The notes: generated by a model from the sequence alone, not told the origin. Numbered from the stretch's first letter, positions 11,601 to 20,918 are shown. The stretch: DNA of 64,000 nucleotides from Bifidobacterium asteroides (GCF_003202755.1 NZ_QGLK01000001.1:806001-870000); one strand, 5' to 3'. Made by a program: numbers and translations.

Positions 11601-12187
11601 TCAGCCGGGTGTCGGAGGCGGGCCCGTGGTCCGGGCTCAGCGCCCAGTCCGTGGTCTTGGTCCACCGGGCTTTCAGGGTCGTGTCGTGGAGGATGGGGGT
11701 CTGGAAGTCGAAAGGCTGGTCATCATGAGTCCATCCGTTGAACCGGAAGCGTTCGCGTTGTGGATTCTGTTGCGGAGGAGTGGCGAGGGTGCCGGTTTTC
11801 ACGGTTGACTGTGTTGGCTTACTGCCGTCGTCGGGGTCGAAGCGCACCGTGCGCGAAGCCTGATTATCTGTCTTTTCAGCTGATTGAGTCGGTGTGGTGT
11901 CCGTGTTGCTTGGTGTTGTCGTCGTCGATGACGAGGTGCTTGGACTTGCTGTCGGGCTTAATGGCGTGGAGGTTTGTATTGGTGAGGGTGATGGCAGTGG
12001 TGTACTGGTTGCGTTGCTGGAGGAAATGCCGGGGGTTTGGTTAGCTACGCGAGGGGTCTGACGACCCCCCCCCCCCGGTGAGTATGGGAGCGTCCGCCTG
12101 GGCGGATGCGACGCCCAGGCCTGCCAGCAGGCCAAGCAGGACGATCGTCATCGCCATGATGCGACGCAGACGGGAAACCAGATGCAT
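8605..12187 (-). CDS. Giant RCC1-repeat, InlB-B-repeat cell-wall-anchored surface protein; signal peptide out of frame at a G12 tract
   Basis: The body (TTG-initiated frame 12135 to 8605) is continuous and about 1,150 residues long. Order: Ser/Thr/Pro linker; an InlB B-repeat (VRFDPDDG to LKARWTKT, about 11860-11700); seven degenerate propeller blades, each ending in a DGHIYTW-type strand (about 11545-10745); a linker; a second InlB B-repeat (VSFDTTGG to LTAHWTPG, about 10490-10280); seven canonical RCC1 blades with HSLAVGSDGYAYAWG and YGQLGD (about 10175-8960); an Ig-like segment; LPQAG; a hydrophobic stretch; and RRHRR. The real start is ATG 12187, behind GAAGGGG. It encodes a good signal peptide (MHLVSRLRR, then IVLLGLLAGLGVASAQA), but in another frame. 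With 12 G at 12065-12076 translation from it stops after about 48 codons. With 11 or 14 G it would read into the body. Likely a phase-variable adhesin or carbohydrate-binding protein; ligand unknown. Confidence 0.8.
8719..8733 (-). other. LPQAG sortase-type anchoring motif
   Basis: Encoded near the end of the RCC1 protein as L-P-Q-A-G, followed by GEG, a hydrophobic segment (ILLALATGMTGMGGVLA) and the basic tail RRHRR. This is the layout of a sortase sorting signal. The fourth residue is Ala instead of the usual Thr. Confidence 0.7.
9248..9881 (-). repeat. Long near-identical DNA repeats inside the RCC1 gene
   Basis: A block of about 60 bases that contains CAGTCCTTTGCTCGTATCAG and ends in CGCACGCGTACAGGGA occurs three times, at about 9249-9310, 9610-9673 and 9811-9871, with only one or two differences. 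Two copies continue identically into ATAGATGAATGGTC. They encode the stretch RVRDPDSPTDTSKGLKATQ between propeller blades. Such identity exceeds what protein constraint needs and suggests recent duplication or gene conversion. Confidence 0.85.
12065..12076 (-). repeat. G12 homopolymer, candidate phase-variation switch
   Basis: Twelve consecutive C on the plus strand, read as G12 in the RCC1 gene, lie between codons for the signal peptide region (QADAPILT) and the Ser/Thr-rich body (RQTPRVANQ). Frame counting from ATG 12187 shows that a tract of 3n+2 bases (11 or 14) connects both parts. The present length of 12 gives GGGG, then SSDPSRS and a stop. Confidence 0.85.
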
Positions 12188-12497
12188 GAAACCAAAACCC
12201 CTTCACCAAACACCAAGCGGAATCAACACCGCCTGCCTATAACATTAACGTTTTTCCTGTCGGAAAGCTGTCCAGTCTGTCAACACCATCCCGCACCGAA
12301 TTGCAGGAACCATGGCAGAAGCCAGCCGTCTTCTCGATTCCCCCGTCTCTCACCCTACCACCCAGCCAGAAAACAACACACGAGATGCAAATGCACAGCG
12401 GTAGGCCTAAGCAACAGCTCCTCCCATCTTCCCTGACAGATAGAATGAACAGACAACACGTCACGGCCTCTAATCGACCGACAAGGAGTATGCCTAT
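12188..12497. other. Divergent intergenic region between the RCC1 gene and the aldo/keto reductase gene
   Basis: This region is less GC-rich than the neighbours and is non-coding by appearance. It should carry both promoters. On the minus strand a TTGACA (12283-12278) is a good -35 candidate for the RCC1 gene, but no convincing -10 sits at the right spacing. On the plus strand TAGAAT at about 12440 may be a -10 for the reductase gene. Confidence 0.4.
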
Positions 12498-13337
12498 ATG
12501 ACCGGAAACGTCACCGATACCGCCATCACCCTCAACAACGGGGTCAGCATCCCCCAGCTGGGGCTTGGGGTCTTCCAAACACCCGACGGCGAGGCCACAA
12601 GCCAGGCCGTCACCTGGGCTCTGCAGGCGGGCTATCGCCACATCGACACCGCCATGATCTACGGCAACGAGCAGTCAGTGGGGGAGGGTCTGCGCCGCTC
12701 CGGGGTTGACCGGCGGGATGTCTTCCTGACCACCAAGCTCTGGAATGACGACATCCGTGCAGAGCGGACCAAGGAGGCCTTCAAGGAGAGCCTGGACCGG
12801 CTGGGCGTGGACTACTTGGACCTCTACCTGATCCACTGGCCCGCCAAGGGCTGGCAGCAGGCCTGGGAGGACATGGAGGAGCTCTACACTCAGCGGCGGG
12901 TGCGTGCCATCGGGGTCTGCAACTTCCAGAAGCACCACCTGGACGAGCTGCACACCATCAGCGGCACTAAGCCTGCCGTCGACCAGATCGAGTCCTCACC
13001 CCAGTTTGTCAACGACGACCTGATCGACTACTGCCACGGCACCCTGCGTGTGGACGTGGAGGCCTACAGCCCATTGGGAGGCACGGGCGGCAACCTGCTG
13101 GCCGACCCCAGGCTCAAGGCCATGGCCGAGCGCTATGACCGCTCTCCGGCGCAGATCGTGCTGCGCTGGCACCTGCAGCGTGGGGTCATTGTCATCCCCA
13201 AGTCCACCCACAAGGAGCGGATTGAGCAGAACGCGCAGGTCTTCGACTTCGAGCTGAGCGATGAGGATATGAAGGCCATCACCGCCATGAACAGGGACGA
13301 GCGCACCGGTGCGGATCCCGACAAATTCGACTTCTGA
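12498..13337 (+). CDS. Aldo/keto reductase (2,5-diketo-D-gluconate reductase type)
   Basis: A 279-residue NADPH-dependent reductase with a TIM-barrel fold. The full catalytic tetrad is visible: D50 and Y55 in HIDTAMIYGNE, K80 in TTKLWND and H113 in LIHWPAKG. The cofactor-binding end reads VIPKSTHKERIEQN. The start ATG is preceded by AAGGAG at 12483-12488. The gene is monocistronic and ends in a terminator hairpin. The physiological carbonyl substrate (sugar aldehyde, ketone or methylglyoxal) cannot be read from sequence. Confidence 0.93.
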   Translation: MTGNVTDTAITLNNGVSIPQLGLGVFQTPDGEATSQAVTWALQAGYRHIDTAMIYGNEQSVGEGLRRSGVDRRDVFLTTKLWNDDIRAERTKEAFKESLDRLGVDYLDLYLIHWPAKGWQQAWEDMEELYTQRRVRAIGVCNFQKHHLDELHTISGTKPAVDQIESSPQFVNDDLIDYCHGTLRVDVEAYSPLGGTGGNLLADPRLKAMAERYDRSPAQIVLRWHLQRGVIVIPKSTHKERIEQNAQVFDFELSDEDMKAITAMNRDERTGADPDKFDF

Positions 13338-13350
13338 GTAATGGTGGTAC

Positions 13351-13390
13351 AGGAGGAGACCCGACCTTGCAGGCGGGGCCTCCTCCTGGG
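13351..13390. terminator. Terminator between the aldo/keto reductase and alarmone synthetase genes
   Basis: AGGAGGAG at 13351 pairs with CTCCTCCT at 13380, with additional CCCG/CGGG pairing inside. The two neighbouring genes converge on it. No clear T run. Confidence 0.65.
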
Positions 13391-13457
13391 ACCCGGCGGA
13401 AGCCCCAACCCTTCCACCTGGCCTGGTTCCTATGGTAAAGGATTTGTGAGGATTCAG

Positions 13458-14207
13458 CTAATCGGTATTGCCGCTGATGGCTTCGTCGTCGGTCTCCTGT
13501 TCCTGGGGCGAACCTGAGATGTCTCGGTGGATGGACTGCATCTGCACTTCGATGTTCTGCAAAGAGCGGGCGCAGTCCAGTAGGGTCTGCGAATGCTCGG
13601 CCAGGCGGGCGTCGGGCAGGTCGGACTTGTAACGCAGCTGGTGCTCCAGGGAGGCCCAGTAGTCCATGGCGATGGTGCGGAACTGCACCTCGACCGGCGT
13701 GTAATGGGGGCCAGAGGTCAGGAAGACCGGCACGGCGTAGATGACGTGCAGGCTGCGGTAGCCGTTCATCTTGGGGTTGCGAATGTAGTCCTTGACCCTC
13801 AGCACTTGGATGTCCGACTGGTCGGAGAGGTAGCGGGAGACCGAGTAGACGTCATCCCGGTAGTTGCAGATGACGCGCACTCCGGCCACGTCGAAGATGT
13901 GATCGCGCACCGAGGGAATGGTGACGGGTAGGTTCTTGCGGTGCAGCTTGCCGATCAGGGAGTCCACGCTCTTGAGCCGGCGCTCCATGTGGTGGATGGG
14001 GTTGTGGCTGAACCGGACCTGGAATTCCGTGTCCAGCACGTCCAGCTTGGTCGAAATCTCGTACATGGCCCCCTCGTAGGTCTGCATGAGATTGACGAAT
14101 TCCGTTATCTCGTCGATGTCCAACTTGGGACGGTCCTTTTCGTCCAAGTCGGACAGTCGCTGCTTCATTTCGGATGCGCTCATGGCACTGTTACGGTCGA
14201 GTATCAC
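13458..14207 (-). CDS. Small alarmone synthetase, RelQ/YjbM-type GTP pyrophosphokinase
   Basis: Contains only a RelA/SpoT synthetase domain: ERRLKSVDSL, DVAGVRVICNYRDDVYSV, the G-loop region DYIRNPKMNGYRSLHV with the conserved Tyr that stacks on GTP, and EVQFRTIAMDYWASLEHQLRYK. There is no HD hydrolase, TGS or ACT domain, so it should make pppGpp or ppGpp from GTP or GDP plus ATP without degrading it. The chosen start is GTG 14207, preceded by GGGAGG; ATG 14183 is an alternative, and longer forms lack a ribosome-binding site. Length is about 249 residues, with a Gln/Glu/Asp-rich tail. A full-length relA/spoT is also present at 52.1 kb. Confidence 0.9.
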   Translation of the reverse strand: MILDRNSAMSASEMKQRLSDLDEKDRPKLDIDEITEFVNLMQTYEGAMYEISTKLDVLDTEFQVRFSHNPIHHMERRLKSVDSLIGKLHRKNLPVTIPSVRDHIFDVAGVRVICNYRDDVYSVSRYLSDQSDIQVLRVKDYIRNPKMNGYRSLHVIYAVPVFLTSGPHYTPVEVQFRTIAMDYWASLEHQLRYKSDLPDARLAEHSQTLLDCARSLQNIEVQMQSIHRDISGSPQEQETDDEAISGNTD

Positions 14208-14319
14208 ATGAACCTCCCATGCCGCCGTTCGTAACCATGACTCATGGTACCCACAGGCCCCGATGGCAGCGGGACCCGACCTGCGCATACAATCATGGCT
14301 TATGGAAGCAGGCGAGGGT

Positions 14320-15720
14320 ATGAGCGTGACCGCTCAGCGTAAGGACAGCAGGGGCGTCTACTATGTGCGGACCCTGGGCTGCCAGATGAACGAGCACGAT
14401 TCCGAGCGGATCGCTGGGGTGCTCCGGGACCAGGGCTACCAGCAGGCCACGCCCGAGCAGGTCCGCGCGCGCGAGGTGGACGTGATGGTGCTCAACACCT
14501 GCGCCGTGCGCGACAACGCCACCCAGCGCATGTACGGGACCATCGGGCGCTGGCACAGGTTCAAGCAGCACAAGCCCGACACGCGCATCGCCGTGGGCGG
14601 CTGCATGGCCCAGAAGGACCGGGAACGGATCGTGAAGGCGGCGCCCTGGGTGGATGCGGTCTTCGGCACCAGGGACATCGGCTCGCTGCCGGGTCTGTTG
14701 GACAAGGCCCGCAAGGCCGGGCAGCCCCAGGTGGGGGTGTCGCAGGAGCTGCGGGATCTGCCCGGGCGGCTGCCGGCGGTCAGGGCCTCGCGCACGCAGG
14801 CCTGGGTGTCCATATCGGTCGGCTGCAACAACACCTGCACCTTCTGCATCGTGCCCTCGGTGCGCGGGCGGGAGCGGGACCGGTCCATGGAAGACATCCT
14901 GCAGGAGGTTGAGGACTGCGTGCGCTCCGGGGCCCGCCAGGTGACCCTGCTGGGACAGAACGTCAACTCCTACGGCTGGTCCACGGGGGACCGCTATGCC
15001 TTCGCCCGGCTCCTGCGTGCCTGCGGCCAGGTGCCTGGGTTGGAGCGGATCCGCTTCACTTCGCCCCATCCAGCGGCCTTCACCGACGATGTGATTGCGG
15101 CCATGGCCGAGACGCCCACGGTCATGCACCAGCTGCACATGCCCCTGCAGTCGGGCTCCGACCGGATTCTGCGGGCCATGCGGCGCTCCTACCGGTCCCA
15201 GCGCTTTCTGGAGATACTGAACAAGGTGCGGACCGCCATGCCCGATGCCCTGATCACCACCGACATCATCGTGGGATTCCCCGGGGAGACCGAGGAAGAC
15301 TTCCAGGCCACCATGGACGTCGTGCGCCGGGCGCGCTTTTCGTCGGCCTTCATCTTTGAGTATTCGCCCAGGCCTGGCACTCCGGCCGCGCGCATGCCGC
15401 AGCTGCCCAAGGCCGTGGTTCAGGACCGGTTCGAGCGGCTGCAGGCCCTGCAGGAGTCCATCACCTTGGAGCACATGCAGGCCTTCCTGGGCAAAGATGT
15501 GGAGGTGCTGATCGGCGACGGGCATGGTCGGCACGACGGCAGCACCCACCGCGTGACCGGGCATGAGCGCACCGGGGTGCTGGTCCACGTCGGCGTGCCC
15601 CAGGGGATGTCTGCGCCTAAGCCCGGGGACCTGGTGACCTGCACCGTCACCCAGGCAGGGCCCCACTATCTGATCGCGGACCCGGATCCCCAGGCGGGGC
15701 AGGTCTATGACATCCGCTGA
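14320..15720 (+). CDS. miaB: tRNA-2-methylthio-N6-dimethylallyladenosine synthase
   Basis: A radical-SAM methylthiotransferase that adds the 2-methylthio group to i6A37 of tRNAs reading UNN codons. N-terminal UPF0004 domain with the three cluster cysteines in [21 protein letters not shown] and GGCMAQKD; radical-SAM cluster C169-x3-C173-x2-C176 in [17 protein letters not shown]-terminal TRAM domain. The start is set at ATG 14320 because GGAAGCAGG lies 7 nt upstream. ATG 14302 would add six residues. It overlaps miaA by 14 nt, which makes the substrate isopentenyl-tRNA, so the two modification steps are encoded together. Confidence 0.95.
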   Translation: MSVTAQRKDSRGVYYVRTLGCQMNEHDSERIAGVLRDQGYQQATPEQVRAREVDVMVLNTCAVRDNATQRMYGTIGRWHRFKQHKPDTRIAVGGCMAQKDRERIVKAAPWVDAVFGTRDIGSLPGLLDKARKAGQPQVGVSQELRDLPGRLPAVRASRTQAWVSISVGCNNTCTFCIVPSVRGRERDRSMEDILQEVEDCVRSGARQVTLLGQNVNSYGWSTGDRYAFARLLRACGQVPGLERIRFTSPHPAAFTDDVIAAMAETPTVMHQLHMPLQSGSDRILRAMRRSYRSQRFLEILNKVRTAMPDALITTDIIVGFPGETEEDFQATMDVVRRARFSSAFIFEYSPRPGTPAARMPQLPKAVVQDRFERLQALQESITLEHMQAFLGKDVEVLIGDGHGRHDGSTHRVTGHERTGVLVHVGVPQGMSAPKPGDLVTCTVTQAGPHYLIADPDPQAGQVYDIR

Positions 15721-16711
15721 CCCCCGTATCGTCTCCATCGTGGGTCCCACGGCCTCGGGCAAGACCGCACTGGGCGTGGCCCTGGCACAAGCTCTCCAAA
15801 AGCGCGGGCAGGAGGCTCAGATCATTAATGCCGATGCTTACCAGATGTACCGGGGGATGGATGTGGGCACGGCCAAACCTTCGGTCCAGGAGCGGCAGGT
15901 GGTGGTCCACCACCTGATCGACATCATCGAGCCGGAGGAGGCCATGAGCGTGGCCCGCTTCCAGGCCATGGCCCGGTCCCTGATAGCCGACCTGCGGGCC
16001 CAGGGAATCCGGCCGATCTTGGTCGGTGGCTCAGGGCTCTATACCCGGGCGGTCATCGACGATTTGTCCTTCCCCGGCACCGACCCGGCGGTCAGGGCCA
16101 GGCTGGAGGAGCGGGCCCAGGAGGAGGGACCCGGGCTGCTCTTCCGCGAGTTGCAGGAGCGGGACCCGGAGGCTGCGGCGCGGATGGACCCTCGGAATGT
16201 GCGGCGGACCGTGCGGGCTCTGGAGGTCATGGAGATCACCGGACGGCCCTATTCGGCCAGCCTGCCCCGGTACCGCTACCTGCTGCCCGCCCTGCAGCTG
16301 GGGCTGGATCTGCCCAGGGAGGAGCTGGACCGCAGGATCGACCAGCGCACCCAGGCCATGCGCGACCAGGGGATGGTCGACGAGGTGAGCGGGCTGCGGA
16401 ACCGCCTGGGGACCACGGCCTCACGCGCCCTGGGCTACCAGCAGATTCTGGACTACTTGGACGGCCGCACCGACCTGGATGCCGCCTTCGGTCTGATAGC
16501 GCAGAAGACCAAGCGCCTGGCCCGCAAGCAGATGGGCTGGTTCGGCCGGGACCCGCGCATCCACTGGCTGAATGCCCTGGCCCCGGACCTGGCCCGGCAG
16601 GCCCTGGACCTGGTGGACCGGGCCGACCAAGGCTGCTTCGAGCAGGCGGACGCCCAGGCCGACCAGTCGGACCAGGGGAGGGTGACCAGACACCATCTGG
16701 GCGCGCTTTGA
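15707..16711 (+). CDS. miaA: tRNA dimethylallyltransferase
   Basis: Transfers a dimethylallyl group from DMAPP to N6 of A37 in tRNA, the step before MiaB. The P-loop GPTASGKT is at residues 13-20, followed by [18 protein letters not shown], the DMAPP/tRNA-binding region, VGGSGLY and the RALGYQQ segment of the catalytic core. At 334 residues it has a normal length. Its ATG lies inside the end of miaB, so translational coupling is likely. The last bases contribute to the -35 element of the following merR promoter. Confidence 0.96.
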   Translation: MTSADPRIVSIVGPTASGKTALGVALAQALQKRGQEAQIINADAYQMYRGMDVGTAKPSVQERQVVVHHLIDIIEPEEAMSVARFQAMARSLIADLRAQGIRPILVGGSGLYTRAVIDDLSFPGTDPAVRARLEERAQEEGPGLLFRELQERDPEAAARMDPRNVRRTVRALEVMEITGRPYSASLPRYRYLLPALQLGLDLPREELDRRIDQRTQAMRDQGMVDEVSGLRNRLGTTASRALGYQQILDYLDGRTDLDAAFGLIAQKTKRLARKQMGWFGRDPRIHWLNALAPDLARQALDLVDRADQGCFEQADAQADQSDQGRVTRHHLGAL

Positions 16712-16745
16712 CTTCAAGTACTTGAAGTTCCTAGACTTGACGGGT
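16708..16745 (+). promoter_or_regulatory. MerR-type promoter and operator driving the downstream regulator gene
   Basis: A -35 TTGACT (16708-16713) and a -10 TAGACT (16732-16737) are separated by 18 bp. A perfect 18-bp palindrome ACTTCAAGTACTTGAAGT (16711-16728) fills this spacer. Over-long spacers with a dyad between the two elements are the hallmark of promoters controlled by MerR proteins. The expected transcription start falls at or just before ATG 16746, so the mRNA would be leaderless, in keeping with the lack of a ribosome-binding site. Confidence 0.75.
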
Positions 16746-17267
16746 ATGACCACCATCACGCAGCCCCAGGCTGAAACCCAGACCGACCGAACCCAGGCCG
16801 ACCAGGAATCCGGGCCCTGGTACACCATCCGCCAGGCCTCGCTCATGTCGGGGATGCCGGAGACCACCCTGCGCTACTACGAGACCATTGGCATCATTCC
16901 GCCCATTGCCAGGGACCCCTCAAGCGGCCACCGCTGCTACAACCAGGATGATCTGGACCTGCTGGAGACCATCTCCTGCCTGAGCGCCACGGGCATGTCC
17001 CTGGAGCACATGCGGGAGTATCTGGGCAACCGTGCGGCGGGAGCCGAGGCCGCCGGACGGCAGATCGAGCTCCTGGCCGAGCAGAGACGGCGGCTGGACC
17101 AGCGGATGGCCGGCCTGCGCGCGCGGAAGCGGTATGTGCAGCTCAAAATACGTTACTGGGGGCGCGTCCGCGACCACGACCAGGCCGGGGCGACAGAACT
17201 GATCAATCGGAGTGCCCAGATCATCGAGGCCGCCAAGCGCAGCGGCAACGAGCGGCTGCCAAGCTGA
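16746..17267 (+). CDS. MerR family transcriptional regulator
   Basis: A 173-residue regulator. After a Gln/Thr-rich start comes the winged helix WYTIRQASLMSGMPETTLRYYETIGIIPP, then the wing RDPSSGHRCYNQDDLDLL, and a long dimerisation coiled coil rich in Arg, Gln and Leu (about residues 100-140). The cysteines seen are scattered and do not form a metal-binding pattern, so a metal sensor is unlikely. It probably binds the palindrome in its own promoter. No obvious target gene is adjacent: miaA is upstream and the Fic gene is convergent. The inducer is unknown. Confidence 0.88.
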   Translation: MTTITQPQAETQTDRTQADQESGPWYTIRQASLMSGMPETTLRYYETIGIIPPIARDPSSGHRCYNQDDLDLLETISCLSATGMSLEHMREYLGNRAAGAEAAGRQIELLAEQRRRLDQRMAGLRARKRYVQLKIRYWGRVRDHDQAGATELINRSAQIIEAAKRSGNERLPS

Positions 17268-17291
17268 GGTTGCCGGGCTGAGGCTGCCAAC

Positions 17292-18002
17292 TCAGTGGGC
17301 CGGACCCTGGTCCCATCCGGCGATCAGAAATATTCGGGTTGGGTTGACCGGGCGGACCATGCCCGCAATCAGGGCCTGCAGGTCATCGGTGCTGCCCCGG
17401 AGCGCTCGTTGGATGGCCCGGCGGTGGGCGGTCGGATCAGCCTGTCCCCAGTCCAGGTCCCAGCCGGCATCGTGCGACAGGCGCGAGAGGAAGATGCGCA
17501 GGGTCATGCCGTCACAGTCGGCGAAGGGGTGCAGGTAGGAGAGCTCGTCGTAGTAGTGGGCCAGGCGCTCCACGAAGACCGGACGGTCCAGGCTGGCAAG
17601 GTTGCGTTCGGCTGCCAGCTCCTGGCCGATGGCCGCAGCCCCCTGCTCCAGCATGGTCGCCGGATATAGGCTGGCGTCGTCCTCCGGTTGGGGTCGGCGC
17701 AGCATCCGCTCTTCTGGCAGGTTGGGCAGCAGTCGGCGGTGGATGGCTCGCAGCTCTTCAAGATCGCCCTCAGTCGCCCAAGGCCGCTGACAGATCAGGA
17801 TGGTCCGCAGAAAGAGTGCATCCGTCAGGGCATCCGCCTTGGCCTCCAAGCGCCGGGCGTGGTCAGCCAGCGCTTCGGCCTGCTTTCTGCCCGCCATAAA
17901 GTCGCTTGCCGTCTGCAGGGCCGAGGGACTGGGCTGACGGACATCCAGAAGCAGGTTGCGCATGGCGAAAGCCACGGAGCTCTGACGTTCTGCTGGTGTC
18001 AT
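17292..18002 (-). CDS. Fic-domain protein with altered catalytic motif
   Basis: About 236 residues from ATG 18002 (MTPAERQSS). The Fic core reads LSYLHPFADCDGMTLRIFLSRL, residues 158-169 being HPFADCDGMTLR. Against the consensus HPFx(D/E)GN(G/K)RxxR, the histidine, metal-binding Asp (D162), Gly (G165) and last Arg (R169) are kept, but Gly is replaced by C163, Asn by D164 and the first Arg by M166. Fic proteins transfer AMP or related groups to target hydroxyls; the lost arginine normally holds the nucleotide phosphates. No small antitoxin ORF precedes it: ftsK starts divergently 100 bp away. It may be inactive, use another substrate or act by another chemistry. Confidence 0.75.
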   Translation of the reverse strand: MTPAERQSSVAFAMRNLLLDVRQPSPSALQTASDFMAGRKQAEALADHARRLEAKADALTDALFLRTILICQRPWATEGDLEELRAIHRRLLPNLPEERMLRRPQPEDDASLYPATMLEQGAAAIGQELAAERNLASLDRPVFVERLAHYYDELSYLHPFADCDGMTLRIFLSRLSHDAGWDLDWGQADPTAHRRAIQRALRGSTDDLQALIAGMVRPVNPTRIFLIAGWDQGPAH

Positions 18003-18102
18003 GTCAACGATGTTAGCCCCGGCGGCCCCCGTCTGAAAGAGTTGTGCACACTGACCCGGCGGGCCCGATGCGGACCGGAGTTTTGGGTAGGCTGAAAGGG
18101 TT

Positions 18103-20811
18103 ATGACACGTAAGCAGCAAGCAGACGCACGCAGTCGCGGTCGGACCGCATCCAAGGACAGCCAGGACCCGGAACCCTTCTGGCACAAGGCCTTGCTGGC
18201 CCTGCCCCGGGGCATGGGATCCCTGGTGCGTGCCGTGGCCGGCAAGAACGGCGACAACTCCGCCTACCGCAAGGACGGGCTCTGCTTCGTGCTGGTCATC
18301 CTGGCCGTGCTCTTCTGTGCCAGCGAATGGTTCCGTGTGAACGGCTTCCTGGGGCGGGGACTGCACGCCCTGGCTGCGGGCGTTCTGGGACTCTGCAGCA
18401 TCATCCTGCCGGTGGTTCTGCTCTTTGCAGCCTTCCGGCTGGTCTGCTACACCGAACGAGAGGCGGGCAACCTGCCTGTGGTGGGCGGCCTCATGGTGGT
18501 GCTCTGGTCGGTCTGCTCCATTCTGGACGTGCTCATGGCCTCGGATTATCGCGGCTTCGACATGAAAGCCATCAGCGACTCAGGCGGTCTTCTGGGGTTC
18601 TTTCTGGGTTCGCCCCTGGCCTGGGGGCTGTCCAAGGTCTTCGCTGTCATCATCTTCGTCCTCGTGGCAATTTTCGGCCTCTTCATCACCTTTAGATTCC
18701 ATATGAGCGACCTCATGGCCTGGCTGCGCGGGAAGAGGACCCACGGCTCCGGCTCGGTCTCGGCGCAGACTGCCCCCAACGAGGTCAGGCTGGGGGATGA
18801 CACCCTGCCCCTGGCACCCGGCGTGCCCACCCACGAGGAGTCGGACCAGAAGGATGTCCAGAACTCCGGCAAGGGCGGGGTGGCCGGCTGGTTCAGCCGG
18901 CTGCTGCATGGCCGCATCGGCAAGGATACTGACACCCATCTGGAGCGTTACGAGGCTGATGAGCCCTTTTCCCAGGCGGCTTCTCTCGAAAGGGCTGACC
19001 AGAGTGATCGGTCGGCGCATGATGCCGAATCTGACCAGGTGTCCACGCAGAGCATGCCCGCAGTGGAGGCCCCGGCCACGGCTGCCCTCCTGGATGCCAG
19101 GGAGCAGGGGCATCCCAAGGTGGATGCTGCTGCCCTGTCCGGCGTGGGGGCCTCGGACCCCTGGGCCGCTGCCGCAGCTGCGGCGGACACTGTGCAGATG
19201 GATGCCCAACCCGCTCCGGGAGCAGGGAATCACACGGCCGGAGCCCAGGGTACTGACGCTTCAAGTTCCTCAGATGATCGCGAGGTGGACGAGAGTCGGC
19301 CCTATGTGTTGCCCAGCACGGACCTGCTGGTCAAGGGCAAGCCCCACGCGGTCAGGACCTCGGCCAACGACGCGGTCATCAAAGCCCTGCAATCGACCTT
19401 CCAGCAGTTTGACGTGGACGCCAAGGTGGTGGGCTTCCTGCGCGGCCCCTCGGTCACTCAGTACGAGGTGGAGCTGGGCCCGGGTGTCAAGGTGGAGAAG
19501 GTCACCAATCTTCAGCGCAACATCGCCTACGCGGTGGCCAGCTCGGATGTGCGCATCCTGTCTCCCATCCCCGGCAAGTCGGCCATCGGCATCGAAATTC
19601 CCAACGTGGACCGCGAGATCGTCCATTTGGGCGACGTGCTGCGCTCCGACAAGGCCAAGCAGGACGACAACCCCATGATGACCGCCGTGGGCAAGGACGT
19701 GGAAGGCCACTATGTGACTGCCGACCTGACCAAGATGCCCCACCTGCTGGTGGCCGGCGCTACGGGTTCGGGCAAGTCCAGCTTCATCAACTCCATGCTG
19801 GTTTCGCTGATTATGCGGGCCACGCCCGAACAGGTCCGCCTGATCATGGTGGATCCCAAGCGCGTGGAGCTGAGCGCCTACGCCGGCATTCCCCACCTGC
19901 TCACGCCCATCATCACCGAACCCAAGAAGGCCGCCCAGGCCCTGGAGTGGGTGGTCAAGGAGATGGACGCCCGCTACGACGACCTACAGTTTTTCGGATT
20001 CCGGCACATCAAGGACTTCAACAAGGCCGTGCGCGAGGGCAAGGTCCACGCCCCGGCGGGCTCCAATCGCAAGGTGGCCCCGTACCCCTACCTGGTCGTG
20101 GTGGTCGACGAGATGGCCGATTTGATGATGGTGGCCAAGAACGACGTGGAGAGCTCCATCCAGCGAATCACCCAGCTGGCGCGTGCCGCCGGCGTCCACC
20201 TGGTTTTGGCCACCCAGCGGCCCTCGGTGGACGTGGTCACCGGCCTGATCAAGGCCAACATCCCCTCCAGGTTGGCCTTCGCTACCTCCTCATCCACGGA
20301 TTCCAGGGTCATTCTGGACGCCACTGGTGCCGAGACCCTGATCGGCCAGGGCGACGCCCTCTTCCTGCCCATGGGCCAGGCCAAGCCCACCCGCGTTCAG
20401 GGAGCCTGGGTCTCCGAGTCCGAGATTCGCAAGGCGGTGGATTATGTGCGCACCCAGCGCAAGCCCCACTACCGTGAGGACATTGAGCAGATGGCCGACA
20501 AGGCCGACCACAAGAATGAGATCCAGGAGGAGATCGGCGACGATATGGACGAGCTTCTCCAGGCGGCCGAGCTGGTGGTGACTACCCAGTTCGGATCCAC
20601 CTCCATGCTCCAGCGCAAGCTGCGTGTGGGCTTCGCCAGGGCGGGGAGGCTGATGGATCTACTCGAGTCGAGGGGAATCGTAGGGCCATCGGAGGGTTCC
20701 AAGGCCCGCGAGGTGCTCATCCAACCGCCGCAGCTGCAGCAGGCCCTGGCCTTCATCCGAGGCGACATCACCTCCATGGATCCCGCCCCGGATGAGCAAG
20801 CGCATGGCTGA
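18103..20811 (+). CDS. ftsK: DNA translocase FtsK/SpoIIIE
   Basis: A 902-residue septal DNA pump that clears chromosome dimers and trailing DNA during division. Four hydrophobic segments in the first 200 residues anchor it. A low-complexity Ala/Asp/Ser-rich linker extends to about residue 400. The RecA-like motor follows, with Walker A GATGSGKS (552-559) and Walker [11 protein letters not shown] (D669). The C-terminal gamma winged helix ([29 protein letters not shown]) reads KOPS-like sequences. The ATG follows GAAAGGG. Probably starts the operon that continues with pgsA. Confidence 0.96.
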   Translation: MTRKQQADARSRGRTASKDSQDPEPFWHKALLALPRGMGSLVRAVAGKNGDNSAYRKDGLCFVLVILAVLFCASEWFRVNGFLGRGLHALAAGVLGLCSIILPVVLLFAAFRLVCYTEREAGNLPVVGGLMVVLWSVCSILDVLMASDYRGFDMKAISDSGGLLGFFLGSPLAWGLSKVFAVIIFVLVAIFGLFITFRFHMSDLMAWLRGKRTHGSGSVSAQTAPNEVRLGDDTLPLAPGVPTHEESDQKDVQNSGKGGVAGWFSRLLHGRIGKDTDTHLERYEADEPFSQAASLERADQSDRSAHDAESDQVSTQSMPAVEAPATAALLDAREQGHPKVDAAALSGVGASDPWAAAAAAADTVQMDAQPAPGAGNHTAGAQGTDASSSSDDREVDESRPYVLPSTDLLVKGKPHAVRTSANDAVIKALQSTFQQFDVDAKVVGFLRGPSVTQYEVELGPGVKVEKVTNLQRNIAYAVASSDVRILSPIPGKSAIGIEIPNVDREIVHLGDVLRSDKAKQDDNPMMTAVGKDVEGHYVTADLTKMPHLLVAGATGSGKSSFINSMLVSLIMRATPEQVRLIMVDPKRVELSAYAGIPHLLTPIITEPKKAAQALEWVVKEMDARYDDLQFFGFRHIKDFNKAVREGKVHAPAGSNRKVAPYPYLVVVVDEMADLMMVAKNDVESSIQRITQLARAAGVHLVLATQRPSVDVVTGLIKANIPSRLAFATSSSTDSRVILDATGAETLIGQGDALFLPMGQAKPTRVQGAWVSESEIRKAVDYVRTQRKPHYREDIEQMADKADHKNEIQEEIGDDMDELLQAAELVVTTQFGSTSMLQRKLRVGFARAGRLMDLLESRGIVGPSEGSKAREVLIQPPQLQQALAFIRGDITSMDPAPDEQAHG

Positions 20812-20918
20812 ACATCTGCCCAAAAAGCCAGGCCTGGTCTACCGTTATGATGAAACTGCCGCCCGGCATGTAGTGTTGGACGGCCCAAGCGCACGAGTAT
20901 CGCGTATAAGGAGTGGCA

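Noticed and set aside
14293-15762. A long open frame opposite miaB
   Set aside because: Composition of a frame shadow, and miaB is unambiguous.
17292-18257. Longer Fic protein starting at 18257
   Set aside because: It would cover the start of ftsK on the other strand and add a non-conserved Arg/Ala-rich stretch; ATG 18002 is the better start.
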